Source: Paulinella micropora
Lineage: Eukaryota > Cercozoa > Imbricatea > Euglyphida
Assembly: GCA_009731375.1 (NCBI GenBank)
Contig: BJOX01000258.1
Coordinates: 558,523 to 597,148, forward strand
Direction of reading: 5' to 3'
DNA: 38,626 nucleotides
Positions 16,522 to 29,900 of the stretch are shown here, piece after piece. Every line of letters begins with the position of its first letter. Within the stretch, counting starts at the first letter, position 1. Made by a program: the position numbers and the translations under genes. The notes beneath the pieces are model-generated. The model had not been told where the DNA came from and did not search any database. It saw only the letters and a list, made by a program, of their open reading frames with translations.

Positions 16522-17050
16522 ACACACACACACACACACATCCNNNNNNNNNNCACACACAACACACACAACACACACAACACACACACACACAACACAC
16601 ACAACACACGCATGTACACACGCACGCACACACACACACACACACACACACGACACACACACAACACACACAAAACACACAAAACACACAACACACACAA
16701 CACACAACACACAACACACACAACACACACAACACACACAACACACACAACACACACAACACACACAACACACACACACATACACACACATACACACACA
16801 CACACATACATACATACATACATACATACATACATACATACATACATAGCATGCCAAACCATACCATAGCATACATACCATACCATACATACCATATACC
16901 ATACATACCATACATACATAAATAAATACATACATACATACATACATACATAATTTAAAATACCATGATACCATACCATACCATACCATACCATACCATA
17001 CCATACAAACATACAAACATACAAACATACATACATACATACATACCATT
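16401..17050. repeat. (CA)n, (CAACACA)n and (CCATA)n arrays with a 10-N gap
   Basis: CA dinucleotides and CAACACA units (gap at 16544-16553) pass into CATA and then CCATA units near 16855-17005. The long Thr/His and Val/Cys frames are repeat artefacts. Confidence 0.9.
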
Positions 17051-17140
17051 GTATGTATGTATGCATGTATGCATGTATGCATGTATGTATGTATGTATGT
17101 ATGTTTTGTATGTACATTATGTACGTGTGTGTGTGTGTCT

Positions 17141-17186
<46 letters not shown>

Positions 17187-17228
17187 ATGTGTATGTGTGT
17201 GCGTGTATGTGTGTGTGTGTGTGTATGA

Positions 17229-17269
<41 letters not shown>

Positions 17270-17313
17270 TATGTGTGTTGGTACGGTATGGTATGGTATG
17301 TATGGTATGTATG

Positions 17314-17344
<31 letters not shown>

Positions 17345-17680
17345 TTTATGCATGCATGTATGTATGTGTGTGTGTGTGTTGGTACGGTATGGTATGGTAT
17401 GTATGGTATGTATGGTATGTTATGGTATGTATGGATGTATGTATGTATGTATGTATGTATGTATTTATGTATGTACATAACATACATACCATACATAAAT
17501 ACCATACATAAATACCATACATACATACCATAAGTCTACCATATACATACATATGTACATACATACATACATACACATACATACATAGACACATACATAC
17601 ATGCATAGATAATGCACATACATGACATACATACATACATACATACATGCATTCATACATGCATACAGCCGTAAGCTGTT
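17051..17680. repeat. (TATG)n, (GT)n and (GGTAT)n arrays, inverted relative to the left block
   Basis: At about 17048 the strand of the repeat flips: CATA and CCATA units to the left become TATG, GT and GGTATG units to the right (17283-17440), and flip back to CATA near 17478. The block is therefore an imperfect palindrome of simple repeats. The right part (17480-17680) is a CATA array. Confidence 0.9.
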
Positions 17681-17967
17681 AAAATCTATGTTCGTAGTGT
17701 GACTGAGCAAAAAGTGGGGAAACTGTAAGAGTCTAATGTAAAATGGTGATTTCCCGAAAAGCCCGGGATTTTGTAGAAATACAAAGCACCCCCAGTCAGA
17801 CACTTTTTGGAAATGGTCAGACACCCGTCTGAAATGTCTGACGGTGTACAAGACGTTCTCAAAAGCTATTTGCTCGAAAAGCGGGTCCAAAAGTAACAAG
17901 CCACTGCCCGTGAAGTTCGCAGTCTGTGTGTCTGTCCATTCATTTTATATTTTATATAATATAAAAC

Positions 17968-18242
17968 ATGCCATTCATAATACGAGAATTGCCAAGTGAT
18001 ACAGTTGGACACATAAGAACATTTGTTTATTCAGAAATGTCCCAGCAGAATTACAAAAAAGAATTTTGTAATATATGCGGTTTGTCTCGCACATTCCAAT
18101 CGCATCCCCCCATTTAGCAGTTGATATTGATAATGTAGATGGTGTTCAGTTTTTCACGATTTGTTCTATTAATTGCTACAGACGAGAGTCTAATATTAGA
18201 GCAAGATATCGCGAACCGCGTTTAATCGTTGTTAAGTATTAA
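17968..18242 (+). pseudogene. Frameshifted remnant of a small Cys-containing protein
   Basis: An ATG at 17968 opens a 49-codon frame ending at a TAG (18115-18117). Moving one base in the C6 run (about 18105-18111) joins it to a second open stretch, 18111-18242, of 43 codons ending in TAA. Together they would encode about 92 residues of normal composition. The first part has a CNIC (C-x2-C) motif at residues 34-37, and the second has a C-x3-C near its middle, which suggests a zinc-binding site. The product family is not recognised. The surrounding 17690-18500 is ordinary-complexity DNA in a sea of microsatellites. Confidence 0.4.
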
Positions 18243-18501
18243 TCTTTTTGAACTTTTTGTTCAATCATCGTGCTTCTTTTTAATGGCTTTGTTTCTGCTG
18301 ATTGTTCTTCTTGTTCTTCTTGTGGTTTTGCTTCTTTTTTCTCTTTGATAAACTTATTGACAATAGCGGCTCCAATCTTGCTTAATTGTCGTAGTTTAGT
18401 ATTTGTAATATTCGGTTATCATTGTAAATCTGCTCAAGCAATTTATACTTATCCTCTCTGCTAGCCCTTTTTCCTAATGTTTGATTATCGTATTTTATTA
18501 T
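18239..18501 (-). pseudogene. Frameshifted remnant of a Lys/Glu-rich small protein
   Basis: On the minus strand an open frame (about 39 codons, 18501 to 18385, stop at 18382-18384) overlaps a second open frame (about 58 codons, from 18415 to the stop at 18239-18241) in another phase. A single frameshift near 18390-18415 would join them. The combined product would be charged, with a C-terminal run rich in Lys, Glu and Gln. No start ATG is seen, so it is probably truncated. Its stop codon overlaps that of the plus-strand remnant (18240-18242), a tail-to-tail overlap typical of compact genomes. No family was recognised. Confidence 0.35.
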
Positions 18502-18540
18502 TTAATAACCAAATGCTTACTCAGAAATCGTGAAAGATCA

Positions 18541-18971
18541 AAGGTATGTATATATATATCGTCTATATGTATGTATGTATGTACATATGTATTTACATAT
18601 GTATGTATGTATGTATGTATGTATGTGTGTATGTGTGTACGTATGTATGTATGTAAAATTTCATGTATGTATGTATGCATATAATATACATGTAATAGTA
18701 TGTATGTACATTATATATGTATATATGTATGTATGTATGTATGTATCTAGTGTATCTAGTGTATGTATGCATGTACATATCTATGTATGTATGTACATAT
18801 GTATGTATGTATGCTCTCTCTCTCTCTCTCTCTGTCTCCGTTTCTCTCTCTCTCTCTCTCTCTCTCTCCCTCTCTCTCTCGTACAAACATACATACATAC
18901 ATACATACATAAATACAAACGCATGCATAGATAGATATCGATAGGTAGCTATAGATAGATAGGTAGGTAGG

Positions 18972-19056
<85 letters not shown>

Positions 19057-19150
19057 GATAGGTACATACATGCATGCATGCATGCATGCATACATACATA
19101 CATACATACATACATACATACATACATACGTAAACGTATATACATACATA

Positions 19151-19182
<32 letters not shown>

Positions 19183-19217
19183 CATACATAAATATGCATA
19201 CATACATACATAAATAG
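18541..19217. repeat. (TATG)n, (CT)n, (GATA)n and (CATA)n arrays
   Basis: TATG units run to about 18812, then CT dinucleotides (18813-18880), then CATA, a GATAGATATCGATAGGTAGC junction (18929), a GATA run (to about 19055) and CATA again. This is one arm of the alternating inverted structure that continues to 21870. Confidence 0.9.
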
Positions 19218-21877
<2,660 letters not shown>

Positions 21878-22955
21878 TTTTTTTTTTTTTTTTGTGCAAA
21901 GTTACTTATAAATGTGTTATCAAAATAGCATTTAAGTTTATTTTCGGGGACAGTCAGCCAGGATATTTCAAGTGATAAAGTTATTTAATGAAGCAGGTAT
22001 ACACTACCAAGAAATTTATTTTCGGTTTGCTGATTGTGCACGAAACTGAGAGAGTACAGAAAACAGGACAAGGGGGCTCCATGTCCTAAAAGGAGAGAAA
22101 GGACGATTTAATACTGTTGGTGCGCAAAGAAAGAAAGCAAGAAAGAAAAAGAAAGAAACAAGAAAATTTTAAAGAAAGAAAGAAAGAAAGAAAGAAAAAC
22201 GGTGAAACCTGAGCTGAGGCTCACACTTGGTTCAATGTTTGCGTTAGCAGGTAAAGAAACAAAGAACTTTTCATGCTCCTCACATAATTCATCATTGCGA
22301 GGAGTCTCCAGGGCAGTAAAAATGTTAAAGCTTAGTTTAGATTTGTATATTAAATATAATGTTTTAAATGTAATTTTCAGTAGTGTTTTGTAAAGGCATA
22401 ATATAATATTAAATACCGTGAATGAAGATTGAAAAGTTACTTCAAGTTCAAGCAAAATAAATTCAATTTACATTTCCGTTCCAAGGGTTGCTGGTCCACT
22501 ACTTGTCCTGCTACGGAAGCGGGAGCGGAGTTCCATTCGAATGCATGACGTTCAGAGATAAAACTATTCCAGAGATAGTTTTTTGGTATGAACTCAGACA
22601 AAGTTCTCTCTCTTTGGGTGTTCGACATACCGCCTACTAAGATAAAATAAATACAGTTGAAATACAGTCCGCATTATATCATATGTAGTTAGCATGTTAA
22701 TAAACGCAGTGAAATCTGTGGATGGTAAGGCGTCAAAACTAAAAAGATTTTTAATATTTTTTTTAAAAATTACTAGCACAGATATTGAACTGGTTCCCAC
22801 TGCAATAATATCAATAATATGTTACTCATTGATTTCGTACTATATAATAAAAGAGAACACGTTCTGTTTCAGAAAGGTTTTTAAAAAAAAGTATTATGCC
22901 ACATGTTGAGGAAAACTACTGTAAATTGATGTGGGAATATATTTAAGTTGCCACG
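21878..22955. other. AT-rich intergenic DNA with poly(T) and (AAAG)n tracts
   Basis: This stretch begins with a T-run (21875-21893) and includes a degenerate AAAG array (about 22121-22197). Open frames are short (at most 115 residues, with an AAAG-derived tail) and none resembles a known protein. A T-rich tract followed by ACAG at 22980-22992 would fit a splice acceptor for the gene remnant downstream, but this is weak. Confidence 0.6.
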
Positions 22956-23185
22956 GTGCATTTTCTACTTATATTTTTACTTTTTTTTACAGCTTGTGGT
23001 TCAGAAGCCTTAGTTTCCCCCTTTTTCAACTTTTTTAATGAAAAGTTCACGCCGGTCCGCAGGGACATAATAGGAAACGACAAGCCATTTCCCGCGATCC
23101 CACCAAGTTTTTTCTGCTACTTTTTTTTTTTTTTAAAGCTCGCTCAGCTCCAAATTCCAGGACATGTCTTCTTCGCCCTGCCTTC

Positions 23186-25271
23186 ATGCCTCGTCCAAAG
23201 TCTGGAAACAAAAAGTGGAGGAAACTATCTAAGGGAAAGCAGCAGATTGCCTCTTCTAAGACAGCCAAAAGACAAGCACACCGTTTGGTGAATGCTGAAA
23301 AAGCCGAAAAGAGACTCAAGACCCAAGAAGCAAGAGAGCAGGAAAAGGAAAAGAAAGATGAAGAGAGTGAAGGAGATAGGGAGGAGGATGGAGAGACAGA
23401 GAGGGAGGAGAGTGTAGATGTAGAGAAAGATAGATTAGGAGTGCCGCAACACCATAGAATAGTCAACACATTCACATCACCAGACGGTAGACAGACATAC
23501 ACACAGCACAAGAGAGACCATAAAGACTACTTCTCTTCACAGTGTCACTTGCAACACCAGAGGTTAGGGAAAAGAAAAACGAGAAAGGTAAGAGGCAAGA
23601 AAAGAAGACAGTTATACAGGAGCTTAGCTTTCAGGCAGAGACACACTGTAGGTTTAGAAATGTAGAGGAGGAGGCGATGCAAGAGTTTGCTGCCGAATTT
23701 GACAAGTTTGTAGTGAGAGATGAACCCACAGACGAAGAAGTTAGGGCAACAGTAGACAGAGTGCTATTATATATGATGCAACATAACGCAAGTGAGAAGG
23801 AAGTAACAGATATATTAGCTGTTAGCAAACACCCACACATAAAAGGCAGCATGCTTAAGAATAGGAGAAGGAAAGAGTTAGAGCCAGCAGCGCGGGAGGC
23901 ATATGCATTACAGCTCAGTAGTGATAACAAGTGTGTAACAGCAGATTTAGGAAAGATTTTACAAAGTGTAGATAAGACTTACTTGCAGGATAGTGTAGAT
24001 GAAGCTAAGCAAATAGACGAGCTAAGGATAGCTATAGCAGGCGATGGAGCTAAGGTAGGCAATTCACACAAAATAATAACGTTAGCTTTGAAGATGATGG
24101 TAGTAGACAAAGAGGGTCCTTTACTAGGCTTACTACCGTCCCCCACCTCCCCCGCGGGACTATTCACGATCGCGCAGTGCAAGACACGTGAAAAGTATGA
24201 CGATCTAGAACAGAGACTGATGCCGACTCTAAAGTCCATGGCAACCCTCAGACAAACGGGCTGGTATTGCCCATCGCAGGCCAGGGGAATCAAAGTTCGT
24301 TGCAAATAGGAGACATGTCCTGGAATTCAGAAATGTCTGGTCACAAGGACGCGGGAAGTACATACTTTTGCTTGTAATGCAAGTGTACAAAGCACGAGCG
24401 TAGCAATCTTAGGAAAAGATGGGGCATTACTAGATATAGAAACGATGACGACATGGATGGAAGGAAGAAGGACGAGTCTCTCTTTTGGTTTGTGGAAGTC
24501 TGGGACATCATTCCGGACTTACTACACATTATGCTACGCGTGCACGGTCGTTTTTTTGGTAAGCTGCTCAAGGAAATCATGGAGGAGGAAGTGCAGGTTT
24601 TTTGGCCCTTCGGCAAGAAAGAATGTGCATTGTTGCCACGCAAAAAGGAAAACATTGTTGCCCGTCTGGAAGTTATTTTACACAATGCAGGCGTGTACGG
24701 AGTAAAAATCACTGTAGTCAAGGGCAGCGATGGTGCTAACACCTACGAATTCAGTGGCCACGAAAGTGGCCAAGTGCTACGGCGTCTCTTTGGACAAGTG
24801 CTGGAGGATAAAGTTGATTTTTCGTCGCTTCTTCATTTAGGTAGGTGGGACAGAATAAAGCAGTTTTGGAACGCATGGCACTGTCAGTGGTTGATAATGA
24901 ACAATCCAGACACAATTTTTTCTCCGCAGCAAGCCTGGGAATGGCAGGAGTACACCACCACGGTGTTCAGACTGCTTACAGAGACAAGTGCGCAACCAAT
25001 GCACCCCAAAATGGAATCAGGTGTATGGGAAGTAAGGGGGGGAAAAGGACAGCAGCACCCCGAGGCAAAGGTGCGGGATGCAAAGACTAAGCTCCCTGTG
25101 CGGGACCCATTGATCGGGGGTGGGCAGAGGGATGTTTTGTACAAAGACGTTATGCGGGTCCCTACATACCTCAACAACTTCATTACCCCTTACATACATT
25201 GGTTATGCTGCCACGCAAACGATTTCTTAGTTCGGCATGGTTCAATTTACTGGGCTTCTTGCCAATCATAA
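23186..25271 (+). pseudogene. Decayed transposase-like gene (GDGA / CxWC / ITPYxH type)
   Basis: Three overlapping or adjacent plus-strand frames in different phases form one degenerate gene. The first (23186-23665) is basic and Lys/Glu-rich. The second (23542-24309) contains AIAGDGAKVG. The third is open from about 24378 to 25271 and contains DIIPDLLHIMLRVHGR near its start and ITPYIHWLCCHA near its end. Reading the third phase upstream, an in-frame TAA (24375-24377) sits exactly where a Trp would be expected in a Cys-x-Trp-Cys motif. The order GDGA, a Cys motif, D-x-LH-x-x-LR, then TPYxH recalls uncharacterised transposon-associated proteins common in invertebrate genomes; this is from memory and unverified. 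At least two phase changes and one nonsense codon make it a pseudogene. The product ends early at TAA 25270. Confidence 0.45.
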
Positions 25272-25388
25272 CGGACAGAATTATTTTCGTTCTAACAGCC
25301 GGCGTAGTAACGGGTCTGTTCGTTCTCCACCCAGCTGTTCTTTCACAGTTTTTATGTTTATAGGGGAACCTGACGTTTCTTCGCCACC

Positions 25389-25926
25389 ATGACGCGAAAC
25401 CCGCGTTCACAGGCGCCCTTGGACACTGCCGTAGGCGCCAAAGACTGGGGCCAATTTGATAACCCAAAATGCAAAGGCTTGATAATTTCTGGCGACCGGT
25501 TGTCTAGGCCGAGCAATGCCCCAAAAGCCATGTATACCCCTCGTGACTACCGAGACAGTAAGGCCAAGAGAAAGCACGCAACCACGCAGAACGAGTCGTC
25601 CCAAAGTGACAAAAAAGCATGCCAGCTGCAGGGCAAGTCAGACTCGTCCCAAAGTGTTAAAAAAAAACAGGGAATTTAGAATCTCTTTCATCGTTACCCA
25701 GTGGCAACGTTACTCAGTGGCATAGATTAGTATTTGACGCCATTTTTGCAAAGTTAAAGGGTTGGGCGCCTTCCGACAAGAATAGTTGGACTATCAAACA
25801 ACATGTTCCTGTTCCTTTCAACCTGTCCTCTTTCGCTCGTGCTTTCACACCCCCCACTGCTCTTGCAGATAGCATAGAGATCACTCACAACATACCCCAC
25901 CGCTTTGGCATCCATATCCTGGATGC
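25389..25926 (+). pseudogene. Unrecognised reading frame, frameshifted and cut off by the LTR
   Basis: The start ATG at 25389 has a strong vertebrate-type Kozak context (GCCACCATGA). The first frame (96 codons) is basic and Ser/Lys-rich and ends at TAG 25677-25679, just after an A9 run (about 25659-25667). One extra A would restore a frame that stays open from about 25669 to the LTR boundary at 25926, with normal amino-acid composition (Trp, His, Pro and Phe present). It then runs a further 18 or so codons into the LTR. This indicates a real coding sequence interrupted by element insertion, with a homopolymer frameshift that could be mutation or sequencing error. No family was recognised. Confidence 0.4.
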
Positions 25927-26144
25927 TGTACTATCCCCAACGATAGCTCAATGGAAGAGTAAGTCGGTAATATAACCAAACACAGTCCTCAAAAAAGAGA
26001 ATGATGTCTCGTTATATTAGCTCAGTGACGCAAAGACAAAAAGCCGCCAAAAGACCAGGATCAAATTGGCATTTCAGACGTGTCCGGCCAGACGAAATCT
26101 ATAAATAAGTTTTTTACCGGATAATTCGGGGGGTGATGTCCACA
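25927..26144 (-). repeat. 3' LTR
   Basis: This 218-bp terminal repeat begins TGTACTATCC and ends GATGTCCACA on the plus strand. It differs from the 5' LTR at three sites (AGACC/AGATC, and TTCAGACG/TTGAGACA). A TATA-like CTATAAATAAG lies at about 26098-26108. It interrupts the plus-strand frame 25389-25926. Confidence 0.95.
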
Positions 26145-26147
26145 GTA

Positions 26148-26156
26148 CCCCCTCCC
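26148..26156 (-). other. Polypurine tract
   Basis: On the minus strand GGGAGGGGG, followed by TAC, lies directly upstream of the 3' LTR start (TGTGGACATC). This is the expected position for the plus-strand primer of reverse transcription. Confidence 0.75.
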
Positions 26157-26966
26157 AGTTTTTTATGGCGGAACTTCGTTTCCGACATAATACGCTTTGA
26201 ACTGATTTCTTTTCTGACTAAGATTCGTTTAGAGTTATGTATGAAGATACATCAACCCACGAATTAGCCGTTATAAAACAACAATGATACTTGCCCCGGT
26301 ACCAATCGTATATATACTCTAGCACATTCAGTATCTATATTAAAATCTTCCTCTTTCTTCTGTCGATAAGATATTTGTGCAGTATGTCCAAGTATAATGT
26401 TTTATGGTTGAGTAATAATGTAATGTCGCCATTTCCATATATATGTAATAACCGGTCGTCGGTTTCCATAAATACATTTACTTTTTGTGAAGACATACCC
26501 TTGTATAAATCGGTATCATTTAATATAGTGTCAGGTGATCAAGTCTGACGACTATATCCGAAGTTGGGTTGAGTGCGCCCTAACCTTGCGATATGCCGAT
26601 ACAAGTAGAGATCGATGGAATCCGGTGTAGCAGTTCATGTTATTAAAATATATCAGTTCTTGATTAGACTGTAGAGTCTTTAATGAGATCATCATTCTGG
26701 TACTAATGCGGGTCGTATCCAGGAAACACCATCGCTCACTCAAATAGCGATCCCGTAACGGTGCTGTTTCGTGGCCGTCTCGTCTGTCTCTGCCGAAGCA
26801 AGAGAATAGAATGCCTATTTTTTGTCAGCTGTGTCTTGTTAATCTCTAGAAGAATGAATGCTGTAGTAGCTTTAATATCTAAGTAAGGTTGTCGGGACGA
26901 TATTGGATCAATGCTATGTTCGCAATCGATCAGGTCCACAATACTTCTAGAGAAAAAAAATACTTA
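26157..26966 (-). other. 3' untranslated region of the element
   Basis: About 810 bp lie between the pol stop and the polypurine tract. No frame over about 85 residues exists on either strand and none resembles Env or another known accessory protein. The pol stop is a tandem TAG TAA, and the sequence ATAGTAAGTATT at the stop contains a donor-like GTAAGT that could be fortuitous. Confidence 0.6.
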
Positions 26967-29900
26967 CTATAGACGCCGTTTACGCGCGCGGACTCCTTTA
27001 CCTGGTGGAGGACCTCCAACCAAAGTTAAGTCTAAGGTAGACTGTTCGAGGACGTCCCAAATTTTGTGAGGGATTGCGCCTTGTGCCAAGTCAAAAGGAA
27101 TGTCCAGCACCCCTCGTGGTAGTGCTTGTATGGTCCACGCGGTATGATCTTTATCTGTGGGAGATATGGTATCATCCCATGTCTCAAGTTTCTTGGCGTC
27201 TTTATATACTGGAAGGTATTGTCTTACTTTAGGATCTTCCACTGGATCCAGACTCCTCCAGAAATGTAAGACTGGTTGTATTATTTGTGCCGCAGTCGAA
27301 ATTCGATTCGATCGCGTATGGCGTTTGTGAGGTACTGCCATGACTCTCATGAGATATAAATCTGAGAGCGTGTCATCGGCTACGTGTTGAGCCGCAGGCC
27401 TCACCAAGTAAAAAGCGTCTTTGGCCCATGAAATATGTCCAATCGCATCTCCTTCTTTCCAACTGGGGTGAACGAGAGTGTCATTGCCCGCGCGAGGGTC
27501 TTGATCTCCGTCATCGCTCCCCTCTTGATGGACTCCTTGCGAACGTGCCGTCCTTATCGCCTTTCTCGGTCGGTCGTAGATAAGGTCATTTTGCGCTCTC
27601 CTTATTTGCGCCTCCGTGAACTTTCCTTCCGGCACGTTCGACTCCACCCTTTTGCGGGTCTGAGTCCCCGCCGCACTTTTGCGGTCGGTGGCCCGCTTGT
27701 TCTCCAGCTCAGCCTCCTCCTTCTCCGCAATTGGTGCCCTGTAGGCATCCCGTTCCGAGATATCCTCCTGACGGATTGGTGGGACCTCTTTAAAGTCAGC
27801 CTCCATCCGTTTGAGTGCTTGATCAACGGACTCATCTTCAAGTAGGAAGGGATCATACTTAATCAGCCTTCGTACATTGACTATTTGAACTTTCCCTCTG
27901 CCCCTGATTTTATAATTCAAAGGCCCCATCTGTTCCATGATCTGGTATGGTCCTTTCCAGTGGATGAACAGCTTCGAGCTGACTCCCTGAGGAACCTGAG
28001 GATGATACAGTAGTACAATATCCCCGACCTGAAATCTGACTTGATCCAGGTGTGCCTGCCTGACACCTTCAGCATCAGTCTTCCTGCGCTCCGCCTCCCT
28101 ATGCGCCTGTACTATTTGCTCCGCCTCCATCTTCGCCCGAAGTCTCACCCCAAACAGCTCATCCTGATCTGCCCATGAATCTTTTGGGTGCAGCAGTGAG
28201 GCTGGGATGGCGGGCTCACGCCCATATACCAATTGGTATGGCGAGACGGAACCTTTTGAACCACCTAACGCTGTAGAGGGTAGGCAATTCATAGCAAAGG
28301 CAAACGAGGATGCTGCCTCCACCCATGCCTTTTGGTTCTCCTTCTTCATACAATACATCTTCAGCGCGGCCTTGAGGGGTCTATGCACCCGCTCTATCTT
28401 GCCGTTCGCTCTGGGGTTATAGGCGGTGACATATTGCCATTTCATGCCGTAATATGCAGATAGCTTGTCGATGACTTCATTATTAAAGTCAGAGCCTCGA
28501 TCTGAGCATATTTTTCTCGGCACCCCAATCTGTGAGATGATCCTGTCAATCAACGCCTTGGCTGTTGTTTCGCCCGTAACGTCTTTGACTGGGACCACCC
28601 ATACATAGTTGGTGGCTCTGTCTATGGCCGTTAGAAGGTATCTGTAACCTTCCGTCGTGACCGGGAAAGGTCCTACATGATCAGTGTGTAAGAACTCGAA
28701 CATTCCTAAGTGTAAAGGAAAAGTCCCGATCAGGCCAAAATTCGCCTTCAATGGTGTTTTGGATGTCTTGCATGGGATGCATGCATTGACCTGTTCATCA
28801 ATATTCTCCTTCATCTTCTTCCACCAGAATCGTCTCGAAATGAACATATGCGTTCTTTGTCGGCCCGGGTGCGCCAGTAGTGGGCAGTTATGAGCAGCGA
28901 CAAAAATGATGTGTCTGAGTTTCTCAGGAACCCAGAGAGTCCATTTGTCTGGTTGTGATGCATAGCGCCCGTGTTGGCCTTTGTACCACAAGAGACCGTC
29001 TCTCCACCCCATCTCCTTCTGTTGCTCCTTAATCTCCTTCGTCATTTTCAGCTCGTTCGGGTTCTTGTATAGCTGTATTAGCTCTTTGAACTCCGGATCG
29101 AGAGCCTGTTGCTGTCTCCATGCAGTGGGTGAGGCTATGTGGATAGTCCCATCCTCTAGCTGCACTCCTATCCTCTCAGGGTTTTCGTCTAACTCCTCCT
29201 TGTTCTCCTGCGGGGGTTCCGCATATGCTTCTTGCTTAATCTCTTCTTGTTTTATCTCCGCCTTCATATTCTCATATGCTTCATAGGACCACTCAGCATC
29301 CTCGAGGACATGTGCTGTACAACATATCCCATGATCCGGACCTTGCGGGCTATGACGTAGACCCGATCGGTTATATCGGACCCCTCTCGCCATCTGCATC
29401 GACTCGATATGATGCACTTCGTATGTGCAGTCTGGGGATAGATCCTCCATTTCTGCTGATGATACGAGAGCTGCCACTTCTGAGTGAAACTCTAGCCTGG
29501 AGAGGCTGTCAGCGACAACATTTCGCTTGCCGGGTAGATGGACCATTGTAAAATTGAAACATGACAAGAATGCCTGCCATCTCGCTAGACGGCCAGTCTG
29601 TTCATGATTCATCAGCCATAGTAAATTCTGGTGATCAGTCCTTACTATAAACTGAGGTCCACCCCATAAATACTCTCTCAACCGTTTGAGGGCCCAGACC
29701 ACCGCCAGTGCCTCTCTCTGTCTCGTACAATAGTTTCGCTCCGCCGAGCACAACTTTCTACTTATAAACATGATCGGGCGCAACTTTTTCTCCTCATCTT
29801 CCTGTTGTAAGACTGCGCCGATCGCGAACTTTGATGCGTCTGTGTCGACTACGAATTGCTTCGAAAAGTCGGGCATCATCAGCACGAGTCCGCCATCCTT

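Noticed and set aside
17465-17899. 144-codon minus-strand frame overlapping CATA repeats
   Set aside because: The last half is repeat-derived. The unique half (about 80 codons) has short internal palindromes and no recognised family.
22437-22628. 63-codon minus-strand frame in the AT-rich intergenic stretch
   Set aside because: Short, no motif recognised, and no adjoining exons with convincing splice sites.
26291-26548. 85-codon plus-strand frame in the element's 3' region as an antisense or accessory gene
   Set aside because: AT-rich composition, no recognised motif and antisense to the element; chance is likely.
26961-26972. GTAAGT at the pol stop as a functional splice donor
   Set aside because: The upstream context is weak and no downstream acceptor or env-like exon was found; it may be chance overlap with the tandem stops.
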